NCBI RefSeq assembly: GCF_002160755.1
Contig: NZ_NFLE01000016.1
Location: 25,915-89,914 of the forward strand
Reading direction: 5' to 3'
From: Lachnoclostridium sp. An14
GTDB taxonomy: Bacteria; Bacillota; Clostridia; Lachnospirales; Lachnospiraceae
DNA length: 64,000 nt
Positions 1-7,634 of the stretch are shown piece after piece. Under the pieces are notes generated by a model. It made no database searches. It was not told the origin of the DNA and was given only the letters and a program-made list of their open reading frames with translations. Numbering within the stretch: the stretch's first letter is position 1; every line of letters starts with the position of its first letter. The position numbers were made by a program, and so were the translations under genes.

Positions 1-30
1 ATATAAGGCACGAGGACGGAGGTAGGACAA

Positions 31-615
31 ATGGCCATATCGGAGGAGAAAAGCCGGCAGATCCAGGATGAGAGGCGCCGCCAGATCCTGGATACGGCCC
101 TGCTGCTTTTTGACGAGCAGGGATATTCCAATACAAAGATCAGCGATATTTCAGAAAAAGCGGGCATCAGCAAGGGGTTGGTGTATCGGTATTTCCGGTC
201 AAAGGAGGAAATTTTCTTTGCTTTGCAGGATAAAATAGATGTCTGTCTTGATGAATGTTTCTCCATGCCATCCGCGCTGGAGGGCATCCGCCTGTTCAGC
301 CTGCGGCTGCTGTCGTATCCTTATTATAATGAATACGTCCCGCCGCTGCGGGTGTACTTTAGCGCCCTGGTGAGAGGAGAGGTCAGCCTGGACACGGAGG
401 AAAATCCCATTCGGGAGGATTTTGGAAGGGAATATTTCGGCTCTTTATTTAAGAGAGGGCAGGAGGAAGGCGTTTTCAAAGAGGGGGACAGCCAGCTGTT
501 TGGAGATATTTACTGGAAATATCTGCTGGGCTGCCTGGCCACGATGTGCCAGCCTGGGAAACAAAAGGAATCTCATCCCGATGTGGATGAGGCGCTGGAG
601 CTGTTTCGGAAATGA
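31..615 (+). CDS. TetR/AcrR-family transcriptional regulator
   Basis: A 194-residue one-domain regulator of the TetR family, which normally acts as a dimeric repressor released by a small ligand. The N-terminal helix-turn-helix is plain at about residues 15-60, including the typical recognition stretch GISKGLVYRYFRSKEE. The remaining helical part (about 65-194) is the ligand and dimer domain, which is too variable to predict a ligand. The ATG at 31 follows a GGAGG-type ribosome binding site at about 18-23. It is the only plus-strand gene before the leftward rubrerythrin block and is closed by a hairpin terminator at 681-713, so it is probably monocistronic or the last gene of an operon starting outside the window. 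Its target is unknown. Confidence 0.9.
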   Translation: MAISEEKSRQIQDERRRQILDTALLLFDEQGYSNTKISDISEKAGISKGLVYRYFRSKEEIFFALQDKIDVCLDECFSMPSALEGIRLFSLRLLSYPYYNEYVPPLRVYFSALVRGEVSLDTEENPIREDFGREYFGSLFKRGQEEGVFKEGDSQLFGDIYWKYLLGCLATMCQPGKQKESHPDVDEALELFRK

Positions 616-680
616 TGAAAATGTGTGCCCATCCCGCCGGAGGCTTTTATGTCATAGGAAACGAAACCTCCGATGGTATA

Positions 681-713
681 AAAAAGGAGAGGCATGGCCT
701 CTCCCGTTTTTTT
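681..713. terminator. Bidirectional intrinsic terminator
   Basis: The 8-bp stem GGAGAGGC/GCCTCTCC (686-693 and 697-704) with a 3-nt loop is flanked by A5 on the left and T7 on the right. It can terminate both the TetR gene (plus) and the rubrerythrin gene (minus). Confidence 0.8.
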
Positions 714-752
714 CCGATCTCAATTTTTTAACAAGCCGCAGCAAAAAGGAGA

Positions 753-1289
753 TTAATAATTCTCCACCTTTCTCTCAAAGTAAGCCTTCGGATGGTTGCA
801 GCACGGACATACCTCCGGAGCCTCCTCGCCCTCGTGGATGTATCCGCAGTTGCGGCACTTCCAGCCTAAGGGGGCGTCGCCCTTGAAGGTCTTGTCGTTC
901 TTGTAGCTCTCTAACAGCTTTAAGTAGCGTCTCTCGTGAGCGGCCTCAACCTTGGCAACCAGCTCAAACTTCACAGCCAGCTCCTCAAAGCCTTCCTCGC
1001 GGGCCTCTCTGGCCATGCGGGCATACATATCGGTCCACTCGTAGTTCTCGCCTGCGGCAGCATCCTCTAAGTTCGCGGCTACGTCACCGATGCCATGGAA
1101 CTCTTTAAACCACATTTTCGCGTGCTCTTTCTCCTGGTCAGCGGTCTCCTGATACAGAGCGGCAAGCTGCTCGTATCCTGCCTTCTTAGCGGCAGAGGCA
1201 TAGTATGTATATTTGTTTCTGGCCTGGGACTCGCCTGCGAATGCGGCAAGTAAGTTCTGCTCCGTCTTGGTTCCTGCGTATTTGGACAT
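753..1289 (-). CDS. rbr: Rubrerythrin
   Basis: A 178-residue cytoplasmic non-haem di-iron peroxidase that reduces hydrogen peroxide in anaerobes using electrons from NADH via rubredoxin-type carriers. The N-terminal ferritin-like four-helix domain (about 1-140) carries the Glu/His iron ligands in QEKEHAKMW and [11 protein letters not shown]. The C-terminal rubredoxin-like Fe(SCys)4 domain (about 145-178) shows CRNCGY and [11 protein letters not shown]. The start at 1289 has AGGAGG just upstream on the minus strand. It lies next to a reverse-architecture rubrerythrin and a PerR-type regulator, which supports a role in peroxide defence. A weak relative of the shared PerR-like motif (TAGTTACTCCTAAC, about 1324-1337) lies upstream, too degenerate to call an operator. 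Confidence 0.96.
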   Translation of the reverse strand: MSKYAGTKTEQNLLAAFAGESQARNKYTYYASAAKKAGYEQLAALYQETADQEKEHAKMWFKEFHGIGDVAANLEDAAAGENYEWTDMYARMAREAREEGFEELAVKFELVAKVEAAHERRYLKLLESYKNDKTFKGDAPLGWKCRNCGYIHEGEEAPEVCPCCNHPKAYFERKVENY

Positions 1290-1396
1290 GATATACCTCC
1301 TTAAATGTTTGATAAAAGTGAAATAGTTACTCCTAACAGCCTAATCATATCACTTCTTGTCAGAATAAACAAGGAATAATATGGAAATTTTTGGTG

Positions 1397-1435
1397 AAAA
1401 AACCGCCCGGAGCGATATTGAATCACTCCGGGCGG
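1397..1435 (-). terminator. Intrinsic terminator of the reverse rubrerythrin gene
   Basis: On the minus strand a 10-bp GC stem (1426-1435 with 1403-1412, CCGCCCGGAG arms) is followed by a run of T. It sits 34 bases past the end of the 1469-2011 gene. Confidence 0.85.
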
Positions 1436-1468
1436 CCAGCCTAAGCAAATGGTAGAAATAATCGGATA

Positions 1469-2011
1469 TTAGCCGAAGTATCTCTTAAGCAGGCCCTCAA
1501 ATGCCTTGCCGTGACGAGCCTCATCTCTAGCCATCTCGTGAACGGTGTCATGGATTGCATCCAGGTTCAGAGCTTTTGCTCTCTTAGCCAGGTCGAACTT
1601 ACCGGCGGTAGCGCCGTTCTCAGCGTCTACGCGCATTTCCAGGTTTTTCTTGGTGCTGTCGGTAACAACCTCGCCTAACAGCTCAGCGAACTTCGCTGCG
1701 TGCTCAGCCTCCTCGTAAGCGGCCTTCTCCCAGTATAAGCCGATCTCCGGGTAGCCCTCTCTGTGAGCAACTCTAGCCATAGCCAGGTACATACCAACCT
1801 CAGAGCACTCGCCCTCGAAGTTTGCTCTTAAATCAGCCATGATGTCCTCCGGAGAACCCTGCGCAACGCCAACTACGTGCTCAGCAGCCCAGGTCTTCTC
1901 ACCCTCCTGGAGTTTGAACTTCTCAGCCGGTGCCTTACATACCGGGCAGAACTCCGGAGCAGTCTCTCCCTCATGAACGTAACCACATACAGTACAAACC
2001 CATTTCTTCAT
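1469..2011 (-). CDS. Reverse rubrerythrin (rubredoxin domain first)
   Basis: A 180-residue rubrerythrin with the domain order reversed: rubredoxin-like CTVCGY and CPVCK in residues 6-26, then a ferritin-like di-iron domain with [20 protein letters not shown] and [11 protein letters not shown]. This layout matches the clostridial 'reverse rubrerythrin' (heat and oxygen-stress induced Hsp21/revRbr of Clostridium acetobutylicum), an NADH-dependent peroxide and oxygen reductase working with flavoprotein partners. Codon use is noticeably biased compared with neighbours (many GCA, CTC and TAA-type choices shared with the ribosomal genes), as expected for a very abundant protein. The start at 2011 has AAGGAG upstream. 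The motif at 2062-2083 suggests PerR control. Confidence 0.94.
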   Translation of the reverse strand: MKKWVCTVCGYVHEGETAPEFCPVCKAPAEKFKLQEGEKTWAAEHVVGVAQGSPEDIMADLRANFEGECSEVGMYLAMARVAHREGYPEIGLYWEKAAYEEAEHAAKFAELLGEVVTDSTKKNLEMRVDAENGATAGKFDLAKRAKALNLDAIHDTVHEMARDEARHGKAFEGLLKRYFG

Positions 2012-2061
2012 ACTTCTAATCTCCTTTTTATTAAAATAATGTTTCTTAGTAACCCCTAAGT

Positions 2062-2083
2062 AATAATAGTAACAATTACTGAT
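2062..2083. promoter_or_regulatory. PerR/Fur-type operator candidate before reverse rubrerythrin
   Basis: AATAATAGTAACAATTA (2062-2078) matches 16 of 17 bases with AATAATAGTAACAGTTA at 2546-2562, upstream of the PerR-like gene. AT-rich imperfect dyads of this kind are typical Fur-family sites. That the two genes share it points to autoregulation and coregulation; binding itself is inferred. Confidence 0.6.
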
Positions 2084-2133
2084 ATTAATTTAGCACAAGC
2101 ATTTCTATTTGTCAAGCGTTTTTCAGAATATTT

Positions 2134-2529
2134 TTAAGAAGTTTTTTTCTTCATGCAGTTCTCGCACACCCCATAGAAATAGGTGATGTGAGAATCTATC
2201 TTCCCGTGGACGTGTTCCTGGGCCAGGTCGTTGATCTCCTGGGAGATCTCCATGGGAAGGTCCTCGATACAGCCGCATTCCCGGCACATAAAATGGTAGT
2301 GCGGGCGCGTGTCCGCGTCAAAATGGTCCGCTCCGTCGCCGCAGCGCAGTTTCTGGATCTCGCCTAACTCCACCAGCAGGTTTAAGTTGCGGTAAACGGT
2401 TCCCAGACTGATGTTGGGAAATTCTTCACGGATGGACGCGTAGATGGCGTCGGCCGTAGGGTGGTCGTGACGGGCCATCAGGCAGGCTTTGATGGATTCC
2501 CTCTGACGGCTGTATTTGAGCTGTTTCAT
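2134..2529 (-). CDS. perR: Fur-family peroxide-type repressor (PerR-like)
   Basis: A Fur-family metalloregulator of 131 residues from the chosen ATG at 2529. An upstream in-frame ATG at 2547 is unlikely because its codons overlap the AGGAGG that serves the 2529 start. The N-terminal winged helix (about 1-75) includes HPTADAIYASIREEFP and GTVYRNLNLL. The metal and dimer domain has the regulatory His/Asp ligands (DHFDADTRPHYHF) and two CxxC zinc-site motifs (CRECG, CENCMK), the layout seen in PerR. Placement next to two rubrerythrins and the shared upstream motif support PerR over Fur or Zur. PerR senses peroxide through iron-catalysed His oxidation; metal choice cannot be read from sequence. 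Confidence 0.85.
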   Translation of the reverse strand: MKQLKYSRQRESIKACLMARHDHPTADAIYASIREEFPNISLGTVYRNLNLLVELGEIQKLRCGDGADHFDADTRPHYHFMCRECGCIEDLPMEISQEINDLAQEHVHGKIDSHITYFYGVCENCMKKKTS

Positions 2530-2545
2530 GGCATCCTCCTTTCTC

Positions 2546-2570
2546 AATAATAGTAACAGTTATCATTTAT
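2546..2570. promoter_or_regulatory. PerR/Fur-type operator candidate before perR
   Basis: This is the second copy of the shared motif (AATAATAGTAACAGTTA, 2546-2562), immediately upstream of the perR ribosome binding site and followed by more AT-rich dyad sequence (TTATAATAACC). It fits autoregulation. Confidence 0.6.
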
Positions 2571-2611
2571 AATAACCATATTATAGGAAATGGGAGGAAA
2601 TGTCAAGCAGG

Positions 2612-3550
2612 CTAGATCATTTCTTTTACAATATTTATGAATTCTTTCGTGGCCTGGGACATATAATGGCCTTTGTGGTAACCGATGGCCAGGGTGCCGT
2701 GGGTGATCGGGTTCTTTAGGGAGTAAAGGTTCACGGAGTTGCCGTCGTCTCTGGCTCCCGGCAGGTTTTCCCGGTTGGCGGCGAACATCTTCGGGTAGAA
2801 GGTAATGCCCATTCCCCTGGAGGAGAGGGACAGCACCGTCTCGATGTTTTCCAGCTCCAGCACAACGGGCGGGGAGATCTGGGCGTCCTGAAAGAGCTCG
2901 TCCGCGATGGTCCGCACCCGGTTTCCCTGGCGCAGCAGGATGAAGGGGCAGTCCCGCAGGATCGTGAGATCGGCGTTTTCCTTCAGCTGTGTCCGGACTT
3001 CCTCCGCCTTTTCACCGAAGGCTTTCGCGAGCACGGCGTCCGGCACCACCAAAAGCACCTCCTCGGCGCAGATGGGCACCGTCTCAATATTTTCCACCCG
3101 GAAGGGCAGCATCCCGATGACCAGATCCACTTCCCCGTGAAGGAGAGCGGCCTCCATCTGGGCGGTGTTCCCCTCCAGAATCTTTAGATCAATGTTGGGA
3201 AAACGGTCCCGGTAGGCCGGGAGCACGTGGGGGAGAATGACCCGTCCCCTGGTGTGGGAGAGCCCGATGGAGAGCTGTCCCACCGTAAAGTCCTTAATAT
3301 CCGCCAGCTCGTGGTACGTCTCGTCCTTGTAGGTGAGCAGATTCCTGGCCCGCTGCAGCAGGCGCTGGCCCGCGTAGGTGAGAGTCAGGGGAGTGGTGCG
3401 GTTGAACAGGGTCACGCCAAACTCCTGCTCCATGTGGGCGATGTGGTTGCTTAAAGACTGCTGGGAGATAAAAAGACGTCTGGCGGCGCGAGTGAAATTC
3501 AGTTCCTCCGCCGCCACGACGAAGTACTCTAAATTAAGGAAGTTAATCAT
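2612..3550 (-). CDS. LysR-family transcriptional regulator
   Basis: A full-length 312-residue LysR regulator. The winged HTH occupies residues 1-60 (LEYFVVAAEELNFTRAARRL and ISQQSLSNHI) and the periplasmic-binding-protein-like effector domain about 90-300. LysR proteins usually activate a divergent or nearby gene in response to a small metabolite. Its start overlaps the end of the upstream PHP gene by 8 bp, so the two are probably cotranscribed leftward. No divergent target is adjacent, and the ligand cannot be predicted. Confidence 0.92.
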   Translation of the reverse strand: MINFLNLEYFVVAAEELNFTRAARRLFISQQSLSNHIAHMEQEFGVTLFNRTTPLTLTYAGQRLLQRARNLLTYKDETYHELADIKDFTVGQLSIGLSHTRGRVILPHVLPAYRDRFPNIDLKILEGNTAQMEAALLHGEVDLVIGMLPFRVENIETVPICAEEVLLVVPDAVLAKAFGEKAEEVRTQLKENADLTILRDCPFILLRQGNRVRTIADELFQDAQISPPVVLELENIETVLSLSSRGMGITFYPKMFAANRENLPGARDDGNSVNLYSLKNPITHGTLAIGYHKGHYMSQATKEFINIVKEMI

Positions 3551-4286
3551 GGCATTCCTCCGGAAACAGCTGGGCCAGAACAGGAATGTAGGGCTTTAGT
3601 TTCTCCACGGAGGTGTTCATGATTAACTCCTCCGGGAAGTGCTCCCTCTCCAAAAGCTCCCAGGCGCACCGGTGGTTTCCCACGTCGTTTTCGTGGTGGG
3701 CATCGCTGCCGATGATAATGGGAACCTCGTATTCCTTACAGTATTTCAACAGGACAGCGTAGTTTTCCGCCGCTCCCGTGCGGGATCCGCCGGGGGCTAA
3801 GGAGGTGTTGTTTACCTCCACCAATTTGCCGGATTCCTTGGCCGCCCGGGCAAAGGTCCGGTAATCTACGGGGTAGCGGTCATCGTCGGGGTGTCCGATG
3901 ATGGTCACGTGGGGATTTTTCATCACGTTTACATAAGCCTGGGTGTGCTCCTCCCTGGTGCGGGGAGCAAAGCAGGGAACGTGAAGGCTGGCTACGGTGT
4001 AGTCCAGCTTTTCCAGGGTGGATTCCGGAAGGTCCACCGTCCCTTCTGGATCCAGAATATTTAATTCCGCCCCCATGAGCACGCGGACTCCGTGCTGGAG
4101 ACGGGGAATCACCTTAAAATTAATGAAGTAAAACTTGTGGGTGCTGCCGGGCATCTTCGGCGCGTGGTCGGCGCAGCCGTAAACGGAAAGCCCTTTTTCA
4201 GCGGCGGAGCGGATCATCTCCGACAGCGTGCTGTAGGCGTGGCCGCTGGCAATGGTATGGGTGTGCAGATCTATGATGTCTTTCAT
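3543..4286 (-). CDS. PHP-domain phosphatase (YcdX family)
   Basis: A 247-residue single-domain PHP phosphoesterase. The first metal-binding motif HTHTIASGHAYST (residues 6-18) and later metal ligands in GCADHAPKMPG, IIGHPDDDRYP and IIIGSDAHHEND are the trinuclear-metal signature of the YcdX/histidinol-phosphatase-like group. YcdX-type enzymes hydrolyse small phosphate esters; the true substrate is unknown. The start at 4286 has AGGACG upstream. It is first in a two-gene leftward unit with the LysR gene and diverges from the S1-protein leader. Confidence 0.88.
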   Translation of the reverse strand: MKDIIDLHTHTIASGHAYSTLSEMIRSAAEKGLSVYGCADHAPKMPGSTHKFYFINFKVIPRLQHGVRVLMGAELNILDPEGTVDLPESTLEKLDYTVASLHVPCFAPRTREEHTQAYVNVMKNPHVTIIGHPDDDRYPVDYRTFARAAKESGKLVEVNNTSLAPGGSRTGAAENYAVLLKYCKEYEVPIIIGSDAHHENDVGNHRCAWELLEREHFPEELIMNTSVEKLKPYIPVLAQLFPEECHD

Positions 4287-4385
4287 GAAGAACGTCCTCC
4301 TTCTGATAACTCAATGATACCATAAAAATTCATCAAAAACTATAGCAAAATCGGGTGGAATATGATAAATTTAGATATTAGAGAA

Positions 4386-4480
4386 TATGGTGCCGGGAGA
4401 ATGGGGATATGCCCGAAAAGGGCGGCCCCATCGGTTGAGGGCAGCGGCGCGAAAAACGCGAAACGGCCCGCGGCACCATA
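4386..4480 (+). ncRNA. Candidate three-way-junction RNA leader of the S1-protein gene
   Basis: The 95 nt before the S1-protein gene fold almost completely. A perfect 10-bp closing stem P1 (TATGGTGCCG 4386-4395 with CGGCACCATA 4471-4480) encloses two arms. P2 is ATGGGG/CCCCAT (4401-4406, 4426-4431) capped by GCCC-GAAAA-GGGC (4411-4423). P3 is GGGC/GCCC (4439-4442, 4466-4469) topped, across a 5x5 internal loop, by CGCG-AAAAA-CGCG (4448-4460). It ends 15 nt before the GGGAGA ribosome binding site. I do not recognise a known riboswitch. It may be a cis-regulatory leader, perhaps autoregulated by the downstream RNA-binding protein. Confidence 0.6.
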
Positions 4481-4506
4481 AAATATGCACGAAAGGGAGA
4501 CCCATT

Positions 4507-5253
4507 ATGAGTGAAGAAATGAAAAATGAAATGACAGGAACCCCAGAGACCATGGATGATTACGCAGCAGAGCTGGAGGAGTCCTATAAGGCCCTGGAGG
4601 GAAAGCAGCCCGTATTTGAGGCGGCTGAGGATCCGGACGGCGAGAAGTGGCAGAACTTCGCGCAGATGCTGGAGGATAAGACCGTCATCAACGTGAAGGT
4701 GAAGGAGGCCGTAAAAGGCGGCCTGGTAGCCTTTGTGGACGACGTGAGAGCCTTCATCCCCGCGTCCCATATTTCCACCCGCTACATTGAAAAGCTGGAG
4801 GATATGGTGGGCAAGCACCTGGATGTGATGGTGATTACCGCCGATCTGGAGAAAAAGCGCCTGGTGCTCTCCGGCCGCGAGGTGGAGAAGTCCAAACGGG
4901 ACGAGGCTAAAAAGCAGAAACTGGCCCAGTACCATGTGGGCGACGTGGTGACCGGCAAGGTGGAGAGCCTGCAGCCCTACGGCGCATTCGTGGACCTTGG
5001 GGACGGCGTTTCCGGCCTGGTACACGTTTCCCAGATCAGCACCCAGAGGATCAAGCATCCCAGCGTTGTGCTGAAGGAAGGCCAGGAAGTGAAGGCAAAG
5101 GTCATTTCCACGGAGAACGGAAAGATCGGCCTGAGCATGAAGGCGCGGGTGAGCGAGGAGACCGCCAGGGAGGAGCACGAGTCCTTCAATTATAAAGAGA
5201 CCGGAACCATTTCCACCGGCCTGGGCGCCCTGTTAAAGAACATCAAGCTGTAA
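4507..5253 (+). CDS. Two-S1-domain RNA-binding protein
   Basis: A 248-residue cytoplasmic protein with two S1 (OB-fold) RNA-binding domains, at about 59-127 (TVINVKVKEAVKGGLVAFV) and 143-215 (VGDVVTGKVESLQPYGAFVD). The second is the more canonical, with GLVHVSQIS. The acidic N-terminal 50 residues look disordered. It resembles the short RpsA-like proteins of clostridia, which lack the full four-to-six-repeat S1 of proteobacteria, so its role in ribosome or mRNA binding is inferred. The ATG at 4507 follows GGGAGA; an earlier in-frame ATG at 4387 would read through the structured leader and is rejected. The alarmone synthetase follows after 35 bp. Confidence 0.88.
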   Translation: MSEEMKNEMTGTPETMDDYAAELEESYKALEGKQPVFEAAEDPDGEKWQNFAQMLEDKTVINVKVKEAVKGGLVAFVDDVRAFIPASHISTRYIEKLEDMVGKHLDVMVITADLEKKRLVLSGREVEKSKRDEAKKQKLAQYHVGDVVTGKVESLQPYGAFVDLGDGVSGLVHVSQISTQRIKHPSVVLKEGQEVKAKVISTENGKIGLSMKARVSEETAREEHESFNYKETGTISTGLGALLKNIKL

Positions 5254-5288
5254 GACGGCTTGAAATTGGCGTGCGAGGAGGCGGGCAA

Positions 5289-5936
5289 ATGAAGTTTCCG
5301 GAAAAGACTAATCAGATAGACCAGTGGAAATCCATCATGTTCCTGTATGATTCCGCGCTGAAGGAGATCAATACCAAGATTGAAATTCTGAACAATGAGT
5401 TTGTTCAGATCAATGATTATAACCCCATCGAACACGTGAAGGCCAGGCTGAAAACGCCGGAGAGCATCGTGAAAAAGCTGAAACGCAGCGGCTACGCGGT
5501 CACCATTGAAAATATGGTGGAAAAGCTGAGCGACATCGCGGGGATCCGGATCATCTGCTCCTTCCGGTCGGACATCTACCTGCTGGCGGACATGATTTCC
5601 AGGCAGAGGGACGTGAACGTCCTCTATGTAAAGGATTATATCAAGAATCCCAAGCCCAACGGCTACCGCAGCTACCACATGGTGGTGACGGTCCCCATCT
5701 ATTTAAACGGGGAGATGGTGGAGACGAAGGTGGAGATTCAGATCCGTACGGTGGCCATGGATTTCTGGGCCAGTCTGGAGCATAAGATCTATTATAAATT
5801 TGAGGGCGACGGCCCGGAGAACCTGCAGCAGGAGCTGAAAGCCTGCGCGGACATGGTGGATATGCTGGACGCCAAGATGTACTCTCTCAACGAGAGGATC
5901 CTGGAGGTCAGCAGAGAACAGAACAGACAGACATAA
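5289..5936 (+). CDS. Small alarmone synthetase (RelQ/YjbM-type GTP pyrophosphokinase)
   Basis: A 215-residue single-domain RelA/SpoT synthetase that transfers pyrophosphate from ATP to GDP or GTP to make (p)ppGpp. It lacks the hydrolase, TGS and ACT domains of long Rel proteins, so its activity should be set by expression or allostery. The diagnostic synthetase features are present: DIAGIRIICSF, YVKDYIKNPKPNGYRSYH (the G-loop-like substrate motif) and VEIQIRTVAMDFWASLEH. The ATG at 5289 is preceded by GAGGAGG; an alternative at 5271 lacks a good site. It sits 35 bp after the S1-protein gene and is probably cotranscribed, linking ribosome-related RNA binding with stringent signalling. Confidence 0.93.
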   Translation: MKFPEKTNQIDQWKSIMFLYDSALKEINTKIEILNNEFVQINDYNPIEHVKARLKTPESIVKKLKRSGYAVTIENMVEKLSDIAGIRIICSFRSDIYLLADMISRQRDVNVLYVKDYIKNPKPNGYRSYHMVVTVPIYLNGEMVETKVEIQIRTVAMDFWASLEHKIYYKFEGDGPENLQQELKACADMVDMLDAKMYSLNERILEVSREQNRQT

Positions 5937-5949
5937 ATGGCAATGGGGG

Positions 5950-6050
5950 AGCCGCAGGGTGCGGCGTCCCCTTTGCTTTATGCCGCGGGAAACCGGCTGT
6001 TGACGCAGCTGCGTTTCGGCGGGGGTGGGCGCTGTTTCGCACACTGTTTT
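5950..6050 (+). repeat. Decayed copy of the dispersed intergenic repeat
   Basis: The gap after the alarmone synthetase gene holds a GC hairpin and then a passage (about 5983-6050, with CTGTTGACGCAGCTGCG and TTTCGCACACTGTTTT) that resembles the second half of the repeat family best seen at 24701-24832. Many positions differ, so this is called only as a relic. Confidence 0.4.
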
Positions 6051-6141
6051 GGTAAGAAACGGGCGTGCCGCGGCGCACACGGTTTCCGAAAGAAATTTTA
6101 TTTTCACGAAAAAGACAGAATCAGGACAGGAGGACAAAAGA

Positions 6142-7533
6142 ATGACAGGAAAAGAGCTGCAGGAGAAACTGGGATGGAAATTCCCGGTGATCGCGGAGAA
6201 ATACCCGGAGCACATCGGCGAGGCGGACCGGTTCTGTGAGGGCTATAAGGAGTTTTTAAATACAGGAAAAACGGAGCGGGAGTGCGTGAAAAGGGCGGTG
6301 GAGCTTTTGGAGGCCGCCGGCTACCGTCCCTTTGAGAAGGGGGCATCCTACGCCGCCGGAGATAAGATTTACGCCGTAAACCGCGGGAAGGCGGTGATCG
6401 CCTCCACCATCGGCACGGAGCCCCTGGCCCGGGGACTCAGGATGAACGGGGCCCACATTGATTCCCCCCGCCTGGATTTAAAGCCCAATCCCCTCTATGA
6501 AAAGGACGGAATGAGCCTTTTAAAGACCCACTACTACGGCGGAATCCGCAAATACCAGTGGGCGGCCATCCCCCTTGCCATGCACGGCGTGGTATATCTG
6601 GAGGACGGGACGAGACGGGAGATTTCCCTGGGAGAGAAAGCCGGGGAGCCGGTATTTTGCGTCACCGACCTTCTGCCCCATCTGGCGGGAGAGCAGAACA
6701 GCCGCAAGCTGGGCGAGGGCTTGAAGGGAGAGGAGTTAAACATCGTGGTGGGCTCCATCCCCTATGAGGACAGCAAGGACGTGAAAGAGGCTGTGAAACT
6801 GAAAGCCCTGGCGGTGTTAAACGAGTATTTCGGCATGACGGAGAAGGATTTCCTCCGGGCGGAGATCGAGATGGTGCCGGCGTTCCAGGCGGCTGACGTG
6901 GGGCTTGACCGCAGCATGATCGGAGCCTATGGCCAGGACGACAGAGTCTGCGCCTACACGGCTCTGGCGGCGGAGATGGAGGCGAAGGATCCGGCCTATA
7001 CCACCTTGACCATCCTGGCAGACAAGGAGGAGATCGGCTCCTGCGGAAACACCGGCCTGGATTCTGATTACGTGCTCCATTTCGTGCAGACGCTGGCGGA
7101 GATGAGCGGCGCGGATTATAAGGAAGTGCTGCAAAATTCCATCTGTCTCTCCTCCGACGTAAACGCCGCCTACGATCCCACGTTCCCGGCGGTATACGAG
7201 AGCCGCAATTCCTGCTATGTGGGAAAAGGCTGCGTCCTCACTAAGTACACGGGAGCCAGAGGAAAGTCTTCCTCCAACGATGCCAGCGCCGAGCTGATGG
7301 CAAAGATCATAAAGATCATGGACGATGCCGGCGTGTGCTGGCAGACCGGCGAGCTGGGAGCGGTGGACGCCGGCGGCGGCGGAACCATCGCCAAGTTTGT
7401 GGCGGGGATGAACGTGGACGTGGTGGATCTTGGAGTGCCGATCCTGTCCATGCACGCTCCCTTTGAGCTGGCGTCCAAGCTGGATGTCTACCATACATAC
7501 CTGGCCTTCCGGGCATTTTACAACGCCCGTTAA
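6142..7533 (+). CDS. M18-family aminopeptidase
   Basis: A 463-residue cytosolic metallo-aminopeptidase of family M18 (aspartyl aminopeptidase group), a tetrahedral di-zinc enzyme that removes N-terminal, often acidic, residues. Visible metal and catalytic regions are GAHIDSPRLDLKPNPLYE, ADKEEIGSCGNTG (catalytic Glu), SSDVNAAYDP and the C-terminal SMHAPFELASKLDVYHTY with a metal His. The ATG at 6142 follows ACAGGAGGAC; the longer reading from 6025 adds an unsupported N-terminus inside the decayed repeat region. It appears to stand alone, between the alarmone synthetase and a lipoprotein foldase. Full family length, nothing missing. Confidence 0.93.
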   Translation: MTGKELQEKLGWKFPVIAEKYPEHIGEADRFCEGYKEFLNTGKTERECVKRAVELLEAAGYRPFEKGASYAAGDKIYAVNRGKAVIASTIGTEPLARGLRMNGAHIDSPRLDLKPNPLYEKDGMSLLKTHYYGGIRKYQWAAIPLAMHGVVYLEDGTRREISLGEKAGEPVFCVTDLLPHLAGEQNSRKLGEGLKGEELNIVVGSIPYEDSKDVKEAVKLKALAVLNEYFGMTEKDFLRAEIEMVPAFQAADVGLDRSMIGAYGQDDRVCAYTALAAEMEAKDPAYTTLTILADKEEIGSCGNTGLDSDYVLHFVQTLAEMSGADYKEVLQNSICLSSDVNAAYDPTFPAVYESRNSCYVGKGCVLTKYTGARGKSSSNDASAELMAKIIKIMDDAGVCWQTGELGAVDAGGGGTIAKFVAGMNVDVVDLGVPILSMHAPFELASKLDVYHTYLAFRAFYNAR

Positions 7534-7634
7534 GGGAAATCAGGGGAAAAACAGGGATGGCAGGATTTGCACGGTTGCGCGGCAGATGTAATTGTGGTAT
7601 AACTACCTATAAACCCAAAATGAGGAGGAATATC

